Assembly: GCA_014378185.1 (NCBI GenBank)
Contig: JACMOE010000222.1
Span: 1-5,791 of the forward strand
Reading direction: 5' to 3'
Length of the DNA stretch: 5,791 bases
Source of the DNA: Gemmatimonadaceae bacterium
GTDB lineage: Bacteria; Gemmatimonadota; Gemmatimonadetes; Gemmatimonadales; Gemmatimonadaceae
Shown piece after piece: positions 1 through 5,791 of the stretch. How positions within the stretch are numbered: the first letter of the stretch is position 1; every line of letters begins with the position of its first letter. The notes under the pieces were generated by a model. It saw only the letters and a program-made list of their open reading frames with translations. It was not told where the DNA came from and did no database searches. The position numbers and the translations under genes are program-made.

Positions 1-611
1 ATGTACACGACGGGCCGCTGGTTGAGCGTGAAGCTCGAGGTTCCGCGAATGCGAAGGTCCTTGGCGCCGCCAACGCCGCCGCCAACGCTGGTGGAGCGCA
101 CGCCGGTCACCTGCCCTTCGAGAATCGACCCGAGATCCGTGGCCGGCTTGACCTCGGTGATCTTGCCGACATCCACGACACCGATGGGAGCGCCGAGCTC
201 GCGCTTGGACACTGCCCCACCGGTACCTGTTGTCACCACTTCACTCAGCGTGATCACGCTCTGCTGCAGCACGAGCGCGATCATGATCGAATCGCCCACG
301 GGCACGGAGACCGGCCTCACTGTCGCGCGGTATCCGAGTCGCTGTGCACGCACAGTGGCGGGGCCGCTGCGCACGCCTCGAATGATGAAGTGCCCGCGAC
401 CGTCGGTCTGTGAGCCCAGCTGCGTACCGGCAATGACGATGAAGGTGCTGCCCAGCGGTTGACCGCTCGCGGCGTCCGTCACCGTGCCGACAACGATACC
501 CGTTTGCTGTGCGTGACTCGCAGCGGGCACGACGAGCAGGCCGAGAAACAAGCCCCAGTGCGTGAGAAGAAACTGGATGGGTCTGGACGAACGCGTGATG
601 CCGGGCGTCAT
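1..611 (-). CDS. SusC/RagA-type TonB-dependent outer-membrane receptor, N-terminal part (cut by left window edge)
   Basis: The minus frame starting at ATG 609-611 stays open to the window edge, giving 203 complete codons. Residues 1-34 look like a signal peptide: a basic start, a hydrophobic core around LFLGLLVVPA and a probable cut after SHA, before QQ. Residues about 38-118 match a carboxypeptidase-regulatory-like beta domain (GTVTDAASGQPLGSTF, then TDGRGHF and RAQRLGYR). Residues 122-130 (LSEVVTTGT) form the usual TonB-box-like junction. From about 131 the plug begins, with the family pattern LEGQVTGVRSTS, a Gly-rich stretch, LRIRGTSSF and QRPVVY at the window edge. Family members are beta-barrel receptors of roughly 900-1100 residues that import oligosaccharides, peptides or other ligands using TonB energy, usually with a SusD lipoprotein partner. 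The barrel and any SusD gene would lie beyond base 1. The start is supported by a GAGGG ribosome binding site. The family call is firm, but the ligand is unknown. Confidence 0.93.
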   Translation of the reverse strand, partial: MTPGITRSSRPIQFLLTHWGLFLGLLVVPAASHAQQTGIVVGTVTDAASGQPLGSTFIVIAGTQLGSQTDGRGHFIIRGVRSGPATVRAQRLGYRATVRPVSVPVGDSIMIALVLQQSVITLSEVVTTGTGGAVSKRELGAPIGVVDVGKITEVKPATDLGSILEGQVTGVRSTSVGGGVGGAKDLRIRGTSSFTLNQRPVVY

Positions 612-618
612 GAGGGAT

Positions 619-623
619 CCCTC
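619..623 (-). promoter_or_regulatory. Ribosome binding site of the receptor gene
   Basis: On the minus strand GAGGG lies 7 bases before the ATG at 609-611, a normal Shine-Dalgarno spacing. This decides the start, and the encoded N-terminus then reads directly into a signal peptide. The site is the left arm of a perfect 12-base palindrome (612-623), so it could pair with the CCTC that touches the start codon. Confidence 0.65.
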
Positions 624-666
624 GGAGATATGTGTCTGAACCGAACGGCAGTGATCGAAGCGATGC

Positions 667-693
667 ACGGAGGCATGCAAATGCGAGCTCCGT
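667..693 (-). repeat. Compound inverted repeat in the receptor leader
   Basis: The arms ACGGAG (667-672) and CTCCGT (688-693) are perfect complements. Inside them GCAT (673-676) and ATGC (681-684) pair around a four-base loop, leaving a three-base bulge at 685-687. On the minus-strand transcript this makes a two-part hairpin ending 55 bases before the receptor start codon. The T run at 696-702 lies on the 5' side of the hairpin in the transcribed direction, so it does not form a terminator. It may be an RNA leader structure, an operator, or chance. Confidence 0.35.
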
Positions 694-740
694 CCAAAAA
701 AAGTGACGGTGAGGTGCCCGCGAGAGCCGCTCGCGCAGAC

Positions 741-771
741 CACATGTAGCACCGCAATTCGTGACGCGCAA
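741..771 (-). promoter_or_regulatory. Weak candidate promoter for the receptor (Bacteroidota-like spacing)
   Basis: On the minus strand a TTG (769-771) is followed after 20 bases by TACATGTG (741-748). This is one mismatch from the TAnnTTTG element used with a TTG about 19-23 bases upstream in Bacteroidota. It would put the transcript start near 734 and leave a leader of about 120 bases. No good sigma-70 TTGACA/TATAAT pair was found. Matches this short occur by chance, and the host may not use this consensus. Confidence 0.18.
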
Positions 772-837
772 TAACGATTTTCAATTGTCCAGATGTGAGA
801 CAATCCAGCACGATTTTCGAGCTTGCAATCGCCTGTG

Positions 838-3800
838 CTAGTCCGTGACGTGGACCGCCGACCGGGGCGCACGATACACGACTTTTCCGTTGAAGATCGT
901 CATCTGGCACTGCATCGCCCGGAGCTGATCTGTCGGCACCACGTAGACGTTCCGGTCCCACACCGCGAGGTCCGCGTATTTCCCTACCTCGATCGACCCG
1001 ACCTTCTTCTCCAGAAAGAGTTGGTGGGCGGCGCCCATCGTCGCGGCGCGCAGCGCAGCGCGCACGTCGATTGCTTCGCCGCGGCCGAACGGATCCTTCG
1101 CATACGCGCCAAGCAGAGGCTCGCGCGCGACGGCGGACCAGATTCCGTATCGCGCTGCAAACGGCGTCACCGGGAAGTCGGATCCGTTTGCCCACAGGAC
1201 GCCCTTGGAGAGAAACGTCCTGAACGGATTCAGTCGCAACGATCGCACAGGTCCGAAGTTGGAGGCGTATGCATCACCGAGCCACCATGTGAATGAGGCC
1301 GAGGGCTCGGGATAGCCGGCGTCATGGTCGCGTTGCAGCATTGCCATGACGTCGATCGCGTGATCACTCGGGATGTTCGCGTGGATGATGCCGTGTCGCA
1401 GCCCCTGCATGGGGTTCGCCCGCATCGCCTCTGCATAGCTGTCCACCACCCAGTCGATGCCGCGGTCACCGATCGCGTGCACACTCACATGCATGCCAGC
1501 ATCGTGAAACAGCCGAATGAGATGACGGACGGTGTCGGGATTCGAAGCAGGGTATCCGCGATTGCCCGCATCGACGCTTGTATAGTCCTTGTTCCAGTCG
1601 TCGTACAGCCACGCGGTGCGGGCTCCGCCGCTCCCGTCGATATAGAGCTTGACGCCCCCCGACACGAGACGATCGTCTCCCGTGCTCACGTACGGTCGCG
1701 ACATCGCCGACCGCTCCGAAATCAACTGCTGCGCCGCGGCTTCGGTGCGCCCGCCAAGCCACAACGCAAACACCCGCACTGTAAGCGCTCCCTCTGCCAG
1801 CACCTTCGCGTAGGACGCCCACGTCGAGGAAGTCACCGTGGGATCCTTGACCGACGTCATGCCCTCCGCATTGAACCCCTTCGCCAGGTCGCGCATTCCC
1901 GCCTCCACTTGCGCCGCCGTGCGTGAAGGGATCAGTCGACGAACAAGCTCCTGAGCGGACTCCTTCAGCACCCCGGTCGGGGTGCCATCGGGATAGCGGT
2001 CGATGGTGCCGTTCGGCGGATCCGGCGTTTCGCGCGTGACGTGCGCCAGCGCGAGCGCCGCACTGTTGGCCACGCCGAAGTGCCCCGTGGTGTGCACGAG
2101 GTAGACTGGATTCGCTGGTGACGCCACGTCCAGGTCCCGCGCGACCAGAAGGCGACGCTCGGCGAGCTTGCCATCGTCCCAGCCGCGGCCAGAGATGAAT
2201 GTGCCGGGACGCGTCTTTGCGACGCGATTCCGAAGGAGTCTCGCCACATCGCCGACCGTCTTGGCTCCGGGGTAGGACACGTCGAGGAGGTAGAGTCGGT
2301 CGGCTCCTCCCGTGCTGAAATGCGCGTGCGCGTCGATGAGCCCCGGTGTGACCGCAAGTCCATGCAGATCGATGCGCCGGGTTCGCGGCCCGATGAATTT
2401 CGCAATCGTCGCATCGCTGCCCACGGCGACGATCCGGTTCCCGCTGATCGCCACCGCCTGGGCAACATGGTCACCAGGATCCACCGTGAGAATCGTGCCG
2501 TGAAGGAGGACGAGATCCGCCGAAGGCTGCGGAGCCACGGGTGCCACTGCGGGCGTCTTGAACCCGGCGGCGCGCCAGAGATCGTCAGACCGGTACAGCA
2601 CACCGTCCTTCATGACGAGCCGCACGTGCTGAAGATTCCTGATGTCCTCGAGGGGATTCTGGTCCAGGACAATGAGGTCGGCGCGCTTCCCCACCTCGAT
2701 GGTCCCAAGCGTCCGGTCGAGCCCCATCACTTTCGCGGGCACGGCGGTGGCGGCACGCAGCGCCTCCATGGGCGGAATCCCGGCAGCGACGTAGAGCTCC
2801 ACCTCACGATAGACGCTCAGCCCGGGCACGCCCTCGTCCGTGCCCGCCACGAGCGGCACGCCGGCAGCATGCAGCGCATGGAGGGCGCCGAGTGTTCGCC
2901 GCATGCGCGCGTGCGCCGTGGCGGTGTCGACGGTGGCGATGCCCATGGCGTTCACGCGTTGCGCAAGAATGGGGGGCAGGTTGACGACACCGGGGATGAG
3001 GGCGGAGACCGGTTCCGCCGTCGAGTGCTGCAGCAACTCTCCCCACGCGGCAGTGGGATCCACCACGGTGCCATGCCGACGTAGCGAGGCGATCTGCGCC
3101 TTCACACTGTCCGATGCCGTGTCGCCGCGGATTGGCAGGTGGGCAATCTGGTCCATCCCGGAATCGACCGACGCCAGGAGCCCGAGCGCTCGGGGAACGT
3201 GTCCCGTAACGCTCATGCCGAGTCGATGTGCCTCGGTGATGATGGCCCCAACGACCGCCGGCGCAACGAGGTCGTACAACTTGATCTGCTCGAAGCCGAG
3301 GTCGTGGTACCGCCGCACCACGGCGCGGCCTTCCTCGGGGGTGGTGGCGTTGATCGCCCCGAACGCGTTGGGCCCACCGCCATCCACCAGGCCGGCCACG
3401 AGCGTTCGCGGTCCAAGTGTACGATGCGCCGTCACTGCGTCGCGAAACGGAACGATGAAGTAGAGGTTGTTCCCCATGTCGCGCACGGTGGTCACGCCGG
3501 CGGCGAGGTACACGGGTGCCCACTCCATCTGCATGACGTGGGTGTGCATGTCCCACAGTCCTGGCATGATGGTCCGTCCGCCGACATCAATGCGTCGTGC
3601 ACCACGGGGTATCATCGTGGTCGCCCGTTCACCGGCAGCGACGATCGCTCCGTTGCGCACGACAACCGTGGCGTCGGGTACCGGCGGTGCACCGGTGCCA
3701 TCGATCAGCGTGGCGCCCACGAGTGCGACCGAGCCGCTGGCGAGCGGCGTGACCGTCCGGGTCATGCGCGCCAGGTCCGTCATGCGGTCGCGGGTACCGC

Positions 3801-4503
3801 TCGCCATGAGCGTGGCAAGCTGCGGTTCGAGATCCTCCCGCACGGCGTCCAGTGTGAGGCCACCACCGGTTGTCGTCAGTGCGGCCAGGCGACCGGACTG
3901 ATCCAGCCAGACAGACTCCACCCCCCACGTCACTCCATCAACGGCGTATCGATCAAGAACTGCCCGACGCCCCGCCACATCGAGGGTATCGCGCCCGCGA
4001 AGGGTGATGGTGATGGTGTTCGTCGGCCCGCCGGGCACGGCGGCGAGCGAGCGCGGCCGACCATGGCTCGCCCAGTAACGAAGGAGGAGCAGGTGCTGCG
4101 ACACCGGAGTGGCCCCGCCAATGGCGACGATCACTTTCGGAAGCGCAACGTCCGCCTGCCGTCCGCGCGACAGCACGTGGGCGCGCTGCCCCGTGACGTC
4201 GACGAGCGTCTCGACGGTCCGGCTGGTGTCGGTGACGCGGCTGATCTCCAGGCGCTGCGGCGAGAAGTCACCGGACAACCTTGCAGCAGCAACGAGATGG
4301 GTACGCCGCCCGCGGTCGGTGTAGTCGAAGTCAGACGTGTAGCGATAGCCGCCCGCTCCGTCGCGCGAGAGCTCGTACTGCTCCCAGCCAATTGGATAGC
4401 CGACATAGTACAGCCGCAGCCGATCGCGTACGGTTGCGGTGTCGCGTGCGAGCTGCGCTGATGCGAACGACGGGACGAGCAGCAGGAGTGCGAGCCGTCT
4501 CAT
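838..4503 (-). CDS. Exported double amidohydrolase: COG1228-like domain fused to YtcJ-like amidohydrolase 3 domain
   Basis: The product is 1221 residues. Residues 1-16 are a signal peptide with probable cleavage at ASA/Q, so it acts outside the cytoplasm. Residues about 20-250 are a beta-rich domain I do not firmly recognise, faintly like DUF3108-type domains. Residues about 258-640 are an imidazolonepropionase/prolidase-like amidohydrolase. All expected metal ligands are visible: H320 and H322 (DMHTH), K408 (QIKLY), H435 (TGHVP), H455 (IAHL) and D556 (AGTDEG). An Ala/Pro-rich linker spans about 650-662. Residues about 663-1212 are a YtcJ-like amidohydrolase 3 domain with H726 and H728 (DAHAH), GRGWDDGK, K952 (VKLYIDGSGG), H1009 (VHAIGD), H1041 and D1109 (GSDFPV). 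Each family is usually a stand-alone enzyme of about 400-600 residues. Both hydrolyse amide or cyclic amide bonds, and the substrates here are unknown. ATG 4501-4503 was chosen over an in-frame ATG at 4648-4650 because it starts the signal peptide and overlaps the upstream TGA. No strong Shine-Dalgarno is seen, which fits translational coupling. Confidence 0.92.
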   Translation of the reverse strand: MRRLALLLLVPSFASAQLARDTATVRDRLRLYYVGYPIGWEQYELSRDGAGGYRYTSDFDYTDRGRRTHLVAAARLSGDFSPQRLEISRVTDTSRTVETLVDVTGQRAHVLSRGRQADVALPKVIVAIGGATPVSQHLLLLRYWASHGRPRSLAAVPGGPTNTITITLRGRDTLDVAGRRAVLDRYAVDGVTWGVESVWLDQSGRLAALTTTGGGLTLDAVREDLEPQLATLMASGTRDRMTDLARMTRTVTPLASGSVALVGATLIDGTGAPPVPDATVVVRNGAIVAAGERATTMIPRGARRIDVGGRTIMPGLWDMHTHVMQMEWAPVYLAAGVTTVRDMGNNLYFIVPFRDAVTAHRTLGPRTLVAGLVDGGGPNAFGAINATTPEEGRAVVRRYHDLGFEQIKLYDLVAPAVVGAIITEAHRLGMSVTGHVPRALGLLASVDSGMDQIAHLPIRGDTASDSVKAQIASLRRHGTVVDPTAAWGELLQHSTAEPVSALIPGVVNLPPILAQRVNAMGIATVDTATAHARMRRTLGALHALHAAGVPLVAGTDEGVPGLSVYREVELYVAAGIPPMEALRAATAVPAKVMGLDRTLGTIEVGKRADLIVLDQNPLEDIRNLQHVRLVMKDGVLYRSDDLWRAAGFKTPAVAPVAPQPSADLVLLHGTILTVDPGDHVAQAVAISGNRIVAVGSDATIAKFIGPRTRRIDLHGLAVTPGLIDAHAHFSTGGADRLYLLDVSYPGAKTVGDVARLLRNRVAKTRPGTFISGRGWDDGKLAERRLLVARDLDVASPANPVYLVHTTGHFGVANSAALALAHVTRETPDPPNGTIDRYPDGTPTGVLKESAQELVRRLIPSRTAAQVEAGMRDLAKGFNAEGMTSVKDPTVTSSTWASYAKVLAEGALTVRVFALWLGGRTEAAAQQLISERSAMSRPYVSTGDDRLVSGGVKLYIDGSGGARTAWLYDDWNKDYTSVDAGNRGYPASNPDTVRHLIRLFHDAGMHVSVHAIGDRGIDWVVDSYAEAMRANPMQGLRHGIIHANIPSDHAIDVMAMLQRDHDAGYPEPSASFTWWLGDAYASNFGPVRSLRLNPFRTFLSKGVLWANGSDFPVTPFAARYGIWSAVAREPLLGAYAKDPFGRGEAIDVRAALRAATMGAAHQLFLEKKVGSIEVGKYADLAVWDRNVYVVPTDQLRAMQCQMTIFNGKVVYRAPRSAVHVTD
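4500..4503 (-). other. ATGA stop-start overlap between peptidase and amidohydrolase
   Basis: On the minus strand the amidohydrolase ATG (4501-4503) shares two bases with the peptidase TGA (4500-4502). The bases just upstream carry no good purine-rich ribosome binding site, only a GGG about 5 bases before the start. This arrangement is typical of termination-reinitiation within one operon and implies linked expression of the two enzymes. Confidence 0.9.
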
Positions 4504-5791
4504 TGCCCGAACGGTGTGAAGGAACCCTCGGGCGGGGTGATCTGGTAGTCGTGCGGCGGAGTGACGCCGAGGAGCCATTGAACGAAGTAGTCCCAGCGCC
4601 GGCGGATGAAATAGGGCTCGTTCAGTCCGTGGCCGCGATTGGGAGCCCATACCAGGTCGTACGCCCGGTTCGCCTTCGTGAGCTCGTCGATCAGCTGCAA
4701 GGTGTTGGCCGGGTGCACGTTGTCGTCGACGTCACCGTGCATCAGCAGCAGCTTGCCGCGCAGGTTCGACGCATACGACTTGTTGGCCGCCGCGGAAAAG
4801 TTGTCGCTCTTTTTCACTGTGTCGCGAAGCAGCAACCCCTGATACTTCTCCGCCCAGTAGATGTTGTAGCTGCGATTGTCGTGGTTGCCGGAACTCGACA
4901 CGGCGACCTTGAAGAAATCGGGAAAGCGCAGCATTGCGTCGGTGCTCGCGAAGGCACCTCCCGAGTGTCCGTAGATGCCGACGCGTTCAAGGTCGATGTA
5001 CGGATGGGCGATCGCGAGCTGCTTGATGACGGCCACGTGGTCCGGAATGCCGTTGTCGATGAAGTTGCCGTAGTAGCTGTCGTGGAACGCCTTGGAGCGC
5101 CCGGGAGTCCCCATGTGGTCGATCTGCACGACGATGAAGCCAAGCTCGGCAAGCGCGAACGGCTCGCCACCCGCGCGAAAATTCCACACGCCCACACTGC
5201 CCACCTGCGGACCCGGATAAATGTTCGAGATGATCGGATATTTCCGTGTCGTGTCCAGGTCAGTGGGGAGGTACATCACCCCGTAGAGGTCCGTGACGCC
5301 GTCCCGCGCCTTCGCCGTGAATGGGCGAGCGGCGCGCCAGCCGGTTGCCGCCAGCTGCGATACGTCCGACTTGGCGAGCGAGCGAATGATCCGGCCGGTG
5401 TGCGCATCGCGGAGCACCGACTCGACCGGCTTGTCTATTCCCGACATGCGATCCACGAGATATCGGCCGCTCGGGCTCACGACGACGTCATGATAGACGT
5501 TCTCCGGCGTGAGCAGGGTGAGGCCCGACCCATCGAAATTCACGCGGTATAACGCAGGATAGTAGAGGAAGCGATTTTGCTCGCGGCCACGCGCAGTGAA
5601 GAACACCTGCTGGCTTGCCTCGTCAACGTTGACGACCTTGCCGACTTGCCAGGGGCCGCTTGTGATCTGGTTCTTCACGCGTCCGTCCGACCCCATGCGC
5701 CAGAGGTGGCCCCAGCCGTCGCGCTCGGACCACCAGATGACATCCTGGCCGCTCTCGGTCACATACCAACTGGTCTCGTCCGTGGGCGGCG
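4500..5791 (-). CDS. S9-family (DPP IV-like) prolyl peptidase, C-terminal part (cut by right window edge)
   Basis: 429 residues are visible and the reading frame continues past the window edge (TSWYVTESGQ precedes any start), so the N-terminus is missing. Numbering from the GTG-encoded residue at 5760-5762, residues 1 to about 140 are the end of a DPP IV beta-propeller (IWWSERDGWGHLW, QITSG, VVSPSGRYLVD). Residues about 155-400 are the alpha/beta-hydrolase domain. Y182 (NIYPGP) fits the oxyanion-hole tyrosine. S267 in GIYGHSGGA is the nucleophile, D346 in HGDVDDNVHP the acid and H378 in NRGHGL the base. The triad order and spacing are normal. The family removes dipeptides, often X-Pro or X-Ala, from the N-terminus of peptides; bacterial members are usually periplasmic or secreted. 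The exact specificity is open, because the propeller part holding the Glu-Glu motif lies outside the window. The nucleophile elbow is GHSGG rather than the GWSYGG of classical DPP IV. The gene ends with the ATGA overlap into the amidohydrolase. Confidence 0.94.
   Translation of the reverse strand, partial: PPTDETSWYVTESGQDVIWWSERDGWGHLWRMGSDGRVKNQITSGPWQVGKVVNVDEASQQVFFTARGREQNRFLYYPALYRVNFDGSGLTLLTPENVYHDVVVSPSGRYLVDRMSGIDKPVESVLRDAHTGRIIRSLAKSDVSQLAATGWRAARPFTAKARDGVTDLYGVMYLPTDLDTTRKYPIISNIYPGPQVGSVGVWNFRAGGEPFALAELGFIVVQIDHMGTPGRSKAFHDSYYGNFIDNGIPDHVAVIKQLAIAHPYIDLERVGIYGHSGGAFASTDAMLRFPDFFKVAVSSSGNHDNRSYNIYWAEKYQGLLLRDTVKKSDNFSAAANKSYASNLRGKLLLMHGDVDDNVHPANTLQLIDELTKANRAYDLVWAPNRGHGLNEPYFIRRRWDYFVQWLLGVTPPHDYQITPPEGSFTPFGQ

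Larger units (their letters stand above)
612..837. other. Intergenic region between amidohydrolase stop and receptor start
   Basis: These 226 bases contain no convincing gene on either strand. They are more AT-rich than the flanking genes at about 770-815. They hold four short inverted repeats: 612-623, 667-693, 719-735 and 784-804. A run of seven A on the plus strand (T on the transcribed minus strand) lies at 696-702. No stem is followed directly by the T run in the minus direction, so I see no clear intrinsic terminator. The receptor may be read through from the upstream genes, have its own promoter, or both. Confidence 0.7.

Noticed and set aside
1..462. Plus-strand open frame of 153 codons at the left edge
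   Set aside because: It is antisense to the receptor, whose signal peptide, regulatory-like domain and plug motifs are all clear on the minus strand.
696..735. Intrinsic terminator made of the 719-735 stem and the T7 run at 696-702
   Set aside because: The T run starts 16 bases after the stem, too far for a normal Rho-independent terminator.
784..804. Inverted repeat ATTGTC / GACAAT just after the amidohydrolase stop, as a terminator
   Set aside because: The stem is only 6 bp and AT-rich with a 9-base loop, and no T run follows on the minus strand (TGAAAATCG follows).
608..1195. Minus-strand open frame crossing the intergenic gap and the end of the amidohydrolase
   Set aside because: It overlaps the C-terminus of the amidohydrolase in another frame. 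The product is Arg-rich with no domain or sensible start.
3139..4461. Long plus-strand open frame (440 codons) opposite the amidohydrolase
   Set aside because: It is antisense to a well-supported gene. Its product is His/Arg/Gly-rich with no recognisable domain, as expected for a frame shadow in GC-rich DNA.
4504..4650. A 49-residue N-terminal extension of the amidohydrolase from an in-frame ATG at 4648-4650
   Set aside because: It lies wholly inside the peptidase coding region, is Arg/Pro-rich, and would bury the clear signal peptide that starts at ATG 4501-4503.
4281..5552. Long plus-strand open frame (423 codons) opposite the peptidase and the end of the amidohydrolase
   Set aside because: It spans the junction of two real minus-strand genes antisense, shows no domain, and has low-complexity Arg/Val/Asp content.
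5760..5762. GTG as a true start of the S9 peptidase
   Set aside because: The frame stays open to the window edge with family-like residues (TSWYV) before it, and most of the beta-propeller would be missing.

Overview
The window is GC-rich and reads almost entirely on the minus strand. It holds two partial genes and one complete gene, in transcription order from right to left. First is the C-terminal part of a secreted S9-family (DPP IV-type) peptidase. Next is a very long amidohydrolase that carries two complete metal-hydrolase domains in one chain. Last, after a 226-base gap, comes the N-terminal part of a SusC/RagA-type TonB-dependent outer-membrane receptor. The mix of exported peptidases, exported amidohydrolases and a SusC-type receptor with a carboxypeptidase-regulatory-like N-terminal domain suggests a heterotrophic Gram-negative bacterium. 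With this base composition, Gemmatimonadota is my best guess, with Acidobacteriota or a GC-rich Bacteroidota as alternatives. This is inference from gene style, because there is no rRNA or other marker gene in the window.

Layout: 4500-5791 (minus) is the peptidase, open at the right edge, with its Ser-Asp-His triad visible. 838-4503 (minus) is the 1221-residue double amidohydrolase. Its ATG overlaps the peptidase TGA in an ATGA junction, so the two are almost certainly co-transcribed and translationally coupled. 612-837 is intergenic and holds several short inverted repeats, a weak candidate promoter and a good ribosome binding site. 1-611 (minus) is the receptor start, open at the left edge.

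How they may work together: the peptidase would release dipeptides outside the cytoplasm. The first amidohydrolase domain belongs to the group that includes many prolidase-like dipeptidases. The second is of the YtcJ type, usually N-acyl or amide hydrolases of uncertain substrate. The receptor would import a product across the outer membrane. A peptide or amide scavenging locus is therefore plausible, but the substrate cannot be read from the sequence. The most unusual item is the fusion of two different, apparently intact amidohydrolases behind one signal peptide and one extra N-terminal domain. I saw no mobile element, CRISPR array, tRNA, rRNA or defence-type system.
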